Assembly (NCBI GenBank): GCA_902766525.1
Contig: CACXDX010000092.1
Coordinates: 1 to 5,273, forward strand
Length of the DNA stretch: 5,273 bases
Reading direction: 5' to 3'
Source: an uncultured Bacillota bacterium
GTDB lineage: Bacteria; Bacillota; Dehalobacteriia; UBA7702
This document shows positions 1-5,273 of this stretch, piece by piece (position 1 is the first letter of the stretch; the number at the start of each line of letters is the position of its first letter). Under the pieces are notes generated by a model that saw only the letters and a list, made by a program, of their open reading frames with translations, was not told where the DNA came from and ran no database searches. A program made the translations under genes and the position numbers.

Positions 1-408
1 GATCTCTCGGTGGATCCTCATCACAGCATTGAGGATATCGGTATTGCTCTGGGCCTGGCGCTGAAAGAGGCTCTCGGCGAAAAGAAGGGCATCGCCCGTT
101 ACGGCAGTGCCTTGATCCCCATGGATGAGGCCCTGGCCGAAGCGGCGCTTGATCTCTCCGGTCGTGCATTCCTCGTTTTCAACGCCGATTTCAGTGTGGA
201 CCGTATCGGGGAATTTCCTACGGAGATGACGGAAGAATTCTTCCGGGCTCTGGCCTTTAACGCCGGTTTTACGCTGCATCTCAATGTGCGCTGCGGGAAG
301 AATAATCATCATATCGCCGAATCTCTGTTCAAAGCCTTTGCTCATGCGCTGAAAGCGGCTGTCCGTAAGGAAGGGGAAGAGATTTTATCCACGAAGGGAG
401 TTCTTTGA
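1..408 (+). CDS. hisB: Imidazoleglycerol-phosphate dehydratase, C-terminal part (5' end outside window)
   Basis: This enzyme removes water from imidazole glycerol phosphate to give imidazole acetol phosphate, a late cytoplasmic step of histidine synthesis. The window opens inside the gene in frame 1 and shows the last 135 residues, where the family is usually about 195 long, so roughly the first 60 are missing. The first visible codons read DLSVDPHHSIEDIG, containing the HHxxED metal-binding motif (fragment residues 7-12). The GTG at position 10 lies inside this conserved stretch and is a valine codon, not a start. Further on are the MDEAL motif (about 41-45), LDLSGR (about 51-56), the second histidine motif NNHHIAE (about 101-107) and the typical STKGVL end. 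No phosphatase domain can be judged, because the N-terminus is missing; the visible part fits the monofunctional type. It stops with TGA one base before hisA, so the two are almost certainly co-transcribed and translationally coupled. Confidence 0.97.
   Translation, partial: DLSVDPHHSIEDIGIALGLALKEALGEKKGIARYGSALIPMDEALAEAALDLSGRAFLVFNADFSVDRIGEFPTEMTEEFFRALAFNAGFTLHLNVRCGKNNHHIAESLFKAFAHALKAAVRKEGEEILSTKGVL
394..400 (+). promoter_or_regulatory. Ribosome binding site for hisA
   Basis: AAGGGAG lies inside the last codons of hisB, nine bases before the hisA ATG at 410. It fits a Shine-Dalgarno site and supports that start. Its position within hisB means ribosomes finishing hisB are well placed to start hisA. 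Confidence 0.75.
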
Positions 409-409
409 G

Positions 410-1132
410 ATGTCTTCTTTTCAGATCCTTCCGGCCATTGACATGATCGACGGCCAATGTGTTCGTCTTGTCCGCGGCGATTATGCTCAAAAAACGGTTT
501 TTGCCGATGATCCCCTGATCAAAGCGAAGGAATTTGAGGCCGCCGGCGCCGACTCCATCCATCTTGTCGATTTGGATGGCGCCAAAGCAGGCCGCCCCGT
601 CAACGATGCGATTATTCGTTCCGTCAAAAAGGAAACTTCGCTTTTTGCCGAAGTCGGCGGTGGGATCCGAACCCTTGAACAGATCGAAAGCTATATAGAC
701 GCCGGTCTCGACCGCGTCATTGTGGGCACCGCGGCCGTGCGGGACAGAGCATTTCTTACCGAGGCGGCGAAAAAATACGGTGATCGTCTCGCCGTCGGGA
801 TCGACGCCAAAGACGGCTGTGTCGCCATTGAGGGCTGGACGGAAAAAAGCGATCTCTCCGCCGTTGAATTCGCGAAGATCGTTGCCGGTCTCGGGATCGC
901 GACGATCATTTATACGGATATTTCCCGCGACGGTATGCTGGCCGGTCCCAATCTTGAGGCCATGAAGATCATGGCTCAATCGGTCTCGGCCAAGGTTATC
1001 GCTTCCGGCGGTGTGACCCGCGCGGACGATCTGGAAAATCTGAAGACGACCGGTGTTGCCGGCGCCATTATCGGCAAAGCCATCTATACCGGAGATATTA
1101 CATTGGAACAGATATGGGGGAAGAAATCATGA
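410..1132 (+). CDS. hisA: Phosphoribosylformimino-5-aminoimidazole carboxamide ribotide isomerase (HisA)
   Basis: HisA is a cytoplasmic (beta/alpha)8-barrel enzyme that isomerises ProFAR to PRFAR by an Amadori rearrangement, the fourth step of histidine synthesis. The 240 residues match the family length. The start LPAIDMIDGQCVRL carries the first catalytic aspartate (D11), and VGIDAKDG carries the second (D132). Phosphate-binding loops are visible as EVGGGIR (81-87) and ASGGV (198-202), followed by IIGKA (220-224). YTDISRDGMLAGPN (168-181) and the GW pair (142-143) are also typical of HisA. The twofold repeat of the half-barrel can be seen in the paired Asp and Gly-rich motifs. HisF is a close homologue, but the IDMIDGQ start and the GW loop favour HisA. 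The gene begins one base after hisB and its TGA overlaps the hisIE start. A PriA-type dual HisA/TrpF activity cannot be excluded by eye, but nothing suggests it. Confidence 0.97.
   Translation: MSSFQILPAIDMIDGQCVRLVRGDYAQKTVFADDPLIKAKEFEAAGADSIHLVDLDGAKAGRPVNDAIIRSVKKETSLFAEVGGGIRTLEQIESYIDAGLDRVIVGTAAVRDRAFLTEAAKKYGDRLAVGIDAKDGCVAIEGWTEKSDLSAVEFAKIVAGLGIATIIYTDISRDGMLAGPNLEAMKIMAQSVSAKVIASGGVTRADDLENLKTTGVAGAIIGKAIYTGDITLEQIWGKKS
1116..1123 (+). promoter_or_regulatory. Ribosome binding site for hisIE
   Basis: GGGGGAAG ends five bases before the ATG at 1129. It decides the start: the in-frame ATG at 1114 overlaps this purine run and has no comparable site upstream at a suitable distance, so 1129 is preferred. 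Confidence 0.65.
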
Positions 1133-1779
1133 AGGAAGATTTTTTTTCTGAAATAAAATTTGATGATCAAGGTCTTGTCCCCGCCGTCGCTTACGATACG
1201 ATCAGCGGCGAAGTGGTGATGATGGCGTATATGAACAGGGAATCTCTGGCGTTGACGCTGGAGACCGGTTACTGCACCTATTTCAGCCGTTCCCGTCAAA
1301 AGCTCTGGAAAAAAGGAGAAACAAGCGGGAACGTACAAAAATTGATCCGACTTAAAGTCGATTGTGACGGAGATACGCTCCTGCTTGAAATCGAACAGAG
1401 CGGCGGAGCCTGTCATACCGGTCACGACAGCTGCTTTTATCGGGAATGGAACGGTGAAAGTTGGCGGGAAGTGCGCGCCGCCGGTGATATCGGCCGTGCC
1501 ATGCGTCTTGAATACGATGTGGTGAAAAGACGTGCCGAAAATCCCAAAGAAGGATCCTATACCAACTATCTTCTGGATAAAGGCGTGGATAAAATTTGTA
1601 AAAAGGTCGGAGAAGAAGCCACCGAATGCGTGATCGCCGCCAAAAACCGCAGTGTGGAAGAGCTGCAGTGGGAAGCCGCCGATCTGATTTACCATATGAC
1701 GGTGCTCCTTTATGAGCAGGGACTGAATTGGGACGTTGTCGGCGATAAAATGTTATATCGTCAAAAAGGCGGTAAATAA
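1129..1779 (+). CDS. hisI: Bifunctional phosphoribosyl-AMP cyclohydrolase / phosphoribosyl-ATP pyrophosphohydrolase (HisIE)
   Basis: This fused cytoplasmic enzyme does steps 2 and 3 of histidine synthesis: its HisE half cleaves pyrophosphate from PR-ATP, and its HisI half opens the adenine ring of PR-AMP. The protein has 216 residues from the ATG at 1129. The HisI domain spans about 1-110: SRSRQKLWKKGETSGN (53-68), then DCDGD (78-82) with the metal-binding aspartates D78, D80 and D82, then GGACHTGHDSCF (92-103), whose cysteines C95 and C102, with C79, are expected zinc ligands. The HisE domain spans about 125-212: NPKEGSYTNYL (138-148), KKVGEEATE (158-166) and EAADLIYH (182-189) form the MazG-like metal-binding helices. 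All key residues look intact in both halves. The start overlaps the hisA stop as ATGA, a translational-coupling arrangement. The alternative ATG at 1114 would add five residues. It is the last gene of the operon and is followed by a strong hairpin. Confidence 0.96.
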   Translation: MKEDFFSEIKFDDQGLVPAVAYDTISGEVVMMAYMNRESLALTLETGYCTYFSRSRQKLWKKGETSGNVQKLIRLKVDCDGDTLLLEIEQSGGACHTGHDSCFYREWNGESWREVRAAGDIGRAMRLEYDVVKRRAENPKEGSYTNYLLDKGVDKICKKVGEEATECVIAAKNRSVEELQWEAADLIYHMTVLLYEQGLNWDVVGDKMLYRQKGGK

Positions 1780-1813
1780 AGGATGATTTCTTTTCTTTGA
1801 TATGAATGAAAGC

Positions 1814-1866
1814 TGCGTCGTTTTTTTCGAAAGTTTACGAAAAGAACGACGCATTCTGATATTTTT
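1814..1866 (+). terminator. Long hairpin after hisIE, probable his operon terminator
   Basis: Bases 1814-1829 pair with 1838-1853 in a 16-bp stem with a single G-T pair (1823/1844) and an eight-base loop. The outer nine pairs (TGCGTCGTT / AACGACGCA) are GC-rich and the inner part is mostly A-T. The following bases are only moderately T-rich (TTCTGATATTTTT), so this is not a textbook terminator: the longest T run sits inside the left arm. The position, 35 bases after the hisIE stop and 22 before the next start, fits a terminator or an attenuating structure between the his operon and the transporter gene. The stem is read directly; the function is inferred. Confidence 0.6.
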
Positions 1867-1874
1867 GAGAGACG

Positions 1875-3257
1875 ATGATGATGACGGGAAAAAATAATCC
1901 GCTGGGTGTTGAGCATATCGGGCGTTTGCTGATTCGTTTTGCCGTCCCCTGTATTTTGGGGATGGTGATTTCCGCGTCCTATAATCTCGTCGATCAGATT
2001 TTTATCGGGCGCAGCATCGGTATTTACGGAAACGCCGCCACCAATGTCGCGTTTCCGCTCGCTATTACCTGTACGGCGCTGTCACTGCTTTTCGGCATCG
2101 GCGGTGCAGCCAATTACAATCTGAGTCTCGGGCGTAAAGAATATGATAAGGCGCGGTTTTTTGCCGGTAATACCGTTTTTCTGATGCTCTTCGGCGGGAT
2201 AGCTTTATCCATTCTGGTATTGCTGTTTCTGAAACCGCTGCTTCTGCTCTGCGGCGGAACGGAACAGGTCATGCCCTATGCCGAATCCTACGTTTCCGTG
2301 ACGGCATTGGGGATTCCCTTTCTGATTTTGACCATCGGCGGCGGTCATCTGATTCGCGGTGACGGCAGCCCCAATTACGCTATGGCTTGCAGTATCGTCG
2401 GTGCGGTCATCAACACGATCCTCGACCCTGTTTTTCTCTTCGGTCTTAAAACCGGCATCGTCGGCGCAGCCTGGGCTTCTGTGATCGGCCAGGTTATTTC
2501 CGGCGGTATGGTGATCTTTTATCTGACCCGTTTTCATCAGGTCGCTCTCGGCCTCAAGGATCTCCGTCCGCGTGTATCCTATTGCCTCGGCATTATGGCT
2601 TTGGGGCTCGCACCTTTCTTTAATCAATTGGCGATGATGGTGGTGCAGATCGTGCTCAATAATTCTTTGACCTTTTACGGCGCGGCCTCATCCTTCGGCA
2701 GTAATATCCCGCTGGCCTGCGCCGGTATCGTCTCTAAAGTGAGCATGCTCTTTTTTTCCGTTATCATCGGCATGGCCCAGGGGCTCCAGCCTATTGTCGG
2801 GTTTAATTACGGTGCGCGTCAATACGATCGTGTTAAAGAGGCCTATCTGAAAATGCTGATGGCCGCTGTCGTTGTATCGGTCGTTTCTTTTCTGGTTTTT
2901 CAACTGTTTCCCCGGCCTCTCGCCTCGCTCTTCGGTGACGGCGGCGAAGAATATTTCCTCCTCGCCGAAGATTTTTTCCGCATTTTCCTTTTCGGTGTTT
3001 TGATCAACGGGATACAGCCGATTACCGCGAATTTCTTCACAGCCATCGGAAAACCGCTGAAAGGCGTTTTTATGTCGCTGACCCGTCAGATTCTCTTTCT
3101 CTTGCCCCTGCTGCTGATTTTGCCGTTGTACTTTTCTTTGGACGGTATCCTTTACGCGGCGCCGATCGCCGATTTTATGGCGGCGATCACGGCGGTACTG
3201 ATGATCATCGGGGAATTCAAACAGATGGATCGCTTAAAAGAAGATGCCGTGCGGTAA
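1875..3257 (+). CDS. MATE-family multidrug efflux transporter (MepA-like)
   Basis: This is an inner-membrane antiporter of the MATE family, which exports drugs or other organic cations in exchange for Na+ or H+. The 460 residues and about twelve hydrophobic segments in two homologous halves match the family. The N-terminal half begins with an LLIRFAVPCILGMVISASYN helix (18-37) and VDQIFIGR (39-46). RGDGSPNYAM (161-170) and LDPVFLFG (183-190) are the signature of the first half. The second half shows AQGLQPIVGFNYGAR (301-315) and IQPITANFFTAIGKP (380-394). The wording resembles MepA-type MATE proteins more than NorM, but the substrate cannot be told from sequence. Three in-frame ATG codons stand at 1875, 1878 and 1881; the only nearby purine stretch is GAGAGA at 1867-1872, so the later ATGs are spaced better. 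The gene ends in tandem TAA TAA. No clear promoter of its own is visible upstream, so read-through from the his operon or an unrecognised promoter is possible. There is no evident link to histidine synthesis. Confidence 0.93.
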   Translation: MMMTGKNNPLGVEHIGRLLIRFAVPCILGMVISASYNLVDQIFIGRSIGIYGNAATNVAFPLAITCTALSLLFGIGGAANYNLSLGRKEYDKARFFAGNTVFLMLFGGIALSILVLLFLKPLLLLCGGTEQVMPYAESYVSVTALGIPFLILTIGGGHLIRGDGSPNYAMACSIVGAVINTILDPVFLFGLKTGIVGAAWASVIGQVISGGMVIFYLTRFHQVALGLKDLRPRVSYCLGIMALGLAPFFNQLAMMVVQIVLNNSLTFYGAASSFGSNIPLACAGIVSKVSMLFFSVIIGMAQGLQPIVGFNYGARQYDRVKEAYLKMLMAAVVVSVVSFLVFQLFPRPLASLFGDGGEEYFLLAEDFFRIFLFGVLINGIQPITANFFTAIGKPLKGVFMSLTRQILFLLPLLLILPLYFSLDGILYAAPIADFMAAITAVLMIIGEFKQMDRLKEDAVR

Positions 3258-3290
3258 TAACCGGTTGCCGCAGATCCCTGTCATGATGTG

Positions 3291-3326
3291 AAAAGAAGCG
3301 AATTCATGGGATTCTTTTATTTTTTT
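3291..3326 (+). terminator. Probable terminator after the MATE gene
   Basis: Two mutually exclusive hairpins precede a T-rich run. AAAAGAA (3291-3297) can pair with TTCTTTT (3312-3318), with seven unbroken T bases following at 3320-3326. Alternatively GAATTC (3300-3305) can pair with GGATTC (3309-3314) over a three-base loop, directly followed by TTTTATTTTTTT. Both stems are short and AT-rich, so the hairpin is weak, but the T tract and its place 34 bases after the stop codon fit an intrinsic terminator. Confidence 0.55.
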
Positions 3327-3334
3327 CGGAAATA

Positions 3335-3343
3335 TGGTAGAAT
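3335..3343 (+). promoter_or_regulatory. Candidate extended -10 promoter for dnaE
   Basis: TGGTAGAAT contains TAGAAT (3338-3343), five of six matches to the -10 consensus, preceded by the TGn extended element. The -35 region at 17-bp spacing (3315-3320) is only T-rich and does not resemble TTGACA. Transcription would begin near 3350, giving a leader of about 20 bases that includes the dnaE ribosome binding site. It follows the likely terminator of the transporter gene, which agrees with dnaE being its own transcription unit. Confidence 0.45.
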
Positions 3344-3361
3344 AAGTAAATGATGAAATGC

Positions 3362-3367
3362 GGAGGA
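3362..3367 (+). promoter_or_regulatory. Ribosome binding site for dnaE
   Basis: GGAGGA lies four bases before the ATG at 3372. This is a near-perfect Shine-Dalgarno site and fixes the start, which also places the conserved HLHNHS motif at its usual distance from the N-terminus. Confidence 0.85.
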
Positions 3368-3371
3368 TAGA

Positions 3372-5273
3372 ATGAGTTTCGTTCATTTGCATAATCATAG
3401 TGAATACAGCCTTTTAGACGGATTCGCCCGTATTCCCAAAATGGTGGCCAAAGCCAAGGAATACGGGATGAACGCCTGCGCCATAACGGATCACGGCGTG
3501 ATGTACGGCGCGGTCGATTTCTATAAAGCCTGCAAAAAAGAAGGGATCAAAGCGATCATCGGCTGTGAGGCGTATGTTGCTGCCCGCAGTCGTTTTGATA
3601 AAGATCCCGTTCAGGACAGAGAGCGTTATCACCTTGTTTTGCTGGCGGAAAATGAAACCGGCTATAAAAATCTCTGTAAAATGATCTCTTTTGCCTCTAC
3701 CGAAGGGTATTATTATAAACCTCGCATCGACAGGGAACTGATGAAACGATACCATGAGGGGATCATCGTTCTTTCCGCATGTCTTGCCGGAGAAATTGCC
3801 CGAGCCTGCCGTGATGACGATATGGAAAAGGCCAAAGAGATCGCTTTGGAATATCAGGAGATTTTCGGGAAAGACAATTATTTTCTTGAGATCCAGGATC
3901 ACGGCTATGAAGACGATAAAATTGTCGCTCCCAGGATTATCGCTTTAAGCGAAGAGCTGAATATTCCGCTTGTCGTTACCAACGACGTTCATTATGTCGA
4001 ACCCGAAGACGCCGAATACCATGATATTCTCCTTTGTATTCAAACGGGGAAAACCCTGCGGGATGAAAACCGCATGCGCTACGAAGGCGGCCAGTTTTAT
4101 TTTAAAAGCGAAGAAGAAATGGCGTCGCTTTTCCCGGATCATCCCGAGGCATTGGAAAATACACAGAAGATCGCGGATCGCTGTAATGTCGATTTTCATT
4201 TTGCGCCGCCCTATTTCCTGCCGGAATTTCCCGTGCCCGAGGGTTATACGATCCCCGGTTATCTGCGCTACCTTTGCGAAGAGGGTTTGAAAAAACGCTA
4301 TGAGATCATTACCGATGAAGTCAAAGAACGTTTTGAGTATGAACTCGGCGTCATTCTCAAAATGGATTTTCCCAGTTATTTTCTGATCGTTTGGGACATG
4401 ATCAATTTTGCCAAAGAAAACGGCATCATGGTCGGTCCCGGCCGCGGCAGCGCCGCCGGCAGCATCGTGGCGTATGCTTTGGGGATTACCGATATCGATC
4501 CTCTTCGTTACGATCTGCTCTTTGAACGCTTCCTTAATCCTTCCCGTATCTCCATGCCCGATATTGATACGGATTTTTGCATTGAGCGCCGGGGAGAGGT
4601 TTTTGATTACCTCGGTGAAAAATACGGTCATGATCATGTTTCTCAGATCATCACTTTCGGAACGATGAAGGCCCGTCTTGCCGTTCGTGATGTCGGTCGG
4701 GTGATGGATATGCCCTATGCCGAAGTTGATAAAGTGGCCAAACAGGTGCCGGAAGATCTGGGGATGACCATTAAAAAAGCGCTGGAGATCAATCCCGATC
4801 TCAGGGCGATGTGTGAGGATCCCACGATCAACGATCTTATCACGGCCGCGATGAAGATCGAAGGTATGCCCCGTCATCACGGTCTCCACGCCGCCGGTCT
4901 TGTGATCGCGCCGGAACCGGTCTATCATTATCTGCCGATTCAGGCCGGTGACGAAGGTGCTCTCGCCACACAGTTTGCCAAAGAAACCGTGGAGGAAATG
5001 GGGCTTTTAAAAATGGATCTGCTGGGGCTGCGCAACCTCACCGTGATCCGGGACGCCCTGAACAATATCCGTATGACCCGGGGAGAAACGATCGATATCT
5101 CCAAAATCCCCCTTGACGACGGGGAAACCTTCGCCATGCTCGGACGCGGCGAAGGGAACGGTGTTTTTCAATTGGAAAGCGACGGTATGCAGCGGGTGAT
5201 GCGCGATCTGCAGCCTTCCAACATCGCCGAGATCACGGCTCTCGTTGCTCTTTACCGTCCCGGCCCCATCAAC
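3372..5273 (+). CDS. dnaE: DNA polymerase III alpha subunit, N-terminal 634 residues (3' end outside window)
   Basis: This is the catalytic subunit of a replicative DNA polymerase of family C. The gene is open at the right edge; full-length members are usually 1,000-1,200 residues, so just over half is visible. The PHP domain fills about 1-275: HLHNHSEYSLLDG (5-17), ITDHG (38-42), GCEAYV (64-69), LSACLAG (134-140) and TNDVHYV (203-209). The palm follows, with GPGRGSAAGS (355-364) and the catalytic pair in PDIDTDF (396-402; D397 and D399 align with E. coli D401 and D403). The third catalytic aspartate is D549 in KMDLLGL (aligning with E. coli D555). RHHGLHAAGLVI (501-512) is a conserved stretch before D549. 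GVFQLES (597-603) and ALYRPGP (626-632) mark the start of the fingers. The Gram-positive PolC type is excluded because its domain order differs (OB fold first, exonuclease inserted in PHP). Beta-clamp, helix-hairpin-helix and C-terminal OB regions lie beyond the window. Whether it is the main polymerase or works beside a PolC cannot be told here. Confidence 0.96.
   Translation, partial: MSFVHLHNHSEYSLLDGFARIPKMVAKAKEYGMNACAITDHGVMYGAVDFYKACKKEGIKAIIGCEAYVAARSRFDKDPVQDRERYHLVLLAENETGYKNLCKMISFASTEGYYYKPRIDRELMKRYHEGIIVLSACLAGEIARACRDDDMEKAKEIALEYQEIFGKDNYFLEIQDHGYEDDKIVAPRIIALSEELNIPLVVTNDVHYVEPEDAEYHDILLCIQTGKTLRDENRMRYEGGQFYFKSEEEMASLFPDHPEALENTQKIADRCNVDFHFAPPYFLPEFPVPEGYTIPGYLRYLCEEGLKKRYEIITDEVKERFEYELGVILKMDFPSYFLIVWDMINFAKENGIMVGPGRGSAAGSIVAYALGITDIDPLRYDLLFERFLNPSRISMPDIDTDFCIERRGEVFDYLGEKYGHDHVSQIITFGTMKARLAVRDVGRVMDMPYAEVDKVAKQVPEDLGMTIKKALEINPDLRAMCEDPTINDLITAAMKIEGMPRHHGLHAAGLVIAPEPVYHYLPIQAGDEGALATQFAKETVEEMGLLKMDLLGLRNLTVIRDALNNIRMTRGETIDISKIPLDDGETFAMLGRGEGNGVFQLESDGMQRVMRDLQPSNIAEITALVALYRPGPIN

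Noticed and set aside
10..408. GTG at position 10 as the start of a short gene
   Set aside because: The codons before it (DLS) continue the conserved HisB sequence and the GTG falls just ahead of the metal-binding motif, so the gene simply begins outside the window.
329..1695. Two minus-strand open frames of about 200 codons (329-979 and 1084-1695) opposite hisA and hisIE
   Set aside because: They are antisense shadows of confidently identified his genes, with low-complexity shadow-like composition and no family motifs.
1834..1863. TTTACG ... GATATT as a possible promoter for the MATE gene
   Set aside because: The boxes match consensus poorly (-10 four of six, at 18-bp spacing), overlap the hairpin, and would start transcription only a few bases before the coding sequence.
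1802..1897. A 31-codon plus-strand frame covering the hairpin and running into the MATE start, considered as a leader peptide
   Set aside because: It has no ribosome binding site, no run of histidine or other regulatory codons, and its Asp run comes only from reading the ATG repeat out of frame.
3350..3370. A six-codon frame (MMKCGG) ending two bases before the dnaE ATG and starting near the predicted transcription start
   Set aside because: It has no ribosome binding site and its last codons are simply the Shine-Dalgarno site of dnaE; chance is the simpler explanation.
3945..4928. A 327-codon open frame on the minus strand opposite dnaE
   Set aside because: It lies wholly inside a well-conserved dnaE frame, its product is dominated by His, Asp, Phe and Ile as expected from reverse-complemented GAT/ATC/AAA codons, and it shows no recognisable domain.

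Overview
The window is ordinary bacterial chromosome with all genes on the + strand and no mobile element, CRISPR array or RNA gene that I can see. It holds the 3' end of a histidine biosynthesis operon (hisB fragment, hisA, hisIE), then a MATE-family multidrug/Na+ antiporter gene, then the first 634 codons of dnaE, the catalytic subunit of DNA polymerase III. Balanced base composition, strong purine-rich Shine-Dalgarno sites, a monofunctional-type HisB, a fused HisI-HisE and a MepA-like MATE protein suggest a Firmicutes-lineage anaerobe. My best guess is Negativicutes (Veillonella/Dialister/Megasphaera relatives), but this is inference from protein style and not proven by the sequence.

Layout. 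1-408: C-terminal part of imidazoleglycerol-phosphate dehydratase (hisB), open at the left edge. 410-1132: hisA, one base after hisB. 1129-1779: hisIE, overlapping the end of hisA by the four bases ATGA. The three genes are tightly packed and almost certainly one transcript. 1780-1874: a 95-base gap with a 16-bp hairpin that probably ends or attenuates the his transcript. 1875-3257: MATE transporter with a tandem TAA TAA stop. 3258-3371: a gap with a T-rich terminator-like element, an extended -10 promoter candidate and a strong ribosome binding site. 3372-5273: dnaE, running off the right edge exactly at a codon boundary.

How the genes work together. HisIE (steps 2 and 3), HisA (step 4) and HisB (dehydration of imidazole glycerol phosphate) are enzymes of one pathway. 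The step between HisA and HisB, imidazole glycerol phosphate synthase (HisH + HisF), has no gene at its commonest places (hisH between hisB and hisA, hisF between hisA and hisI). Both subunits must be encoded upstream or elsewhere if the pathway is complete. The MATE gene and dnaE have no evident functional link to histidine synthesis and look like independent units.

I found no convincing undescribed system. The points most worth a second look are the missing hisH/hisF pair, the complete set of PHP-domain metal ligands in DnaE (suggesting a polymerase with built-in proofreading), and the long hairpin ahead of the transporter gene.
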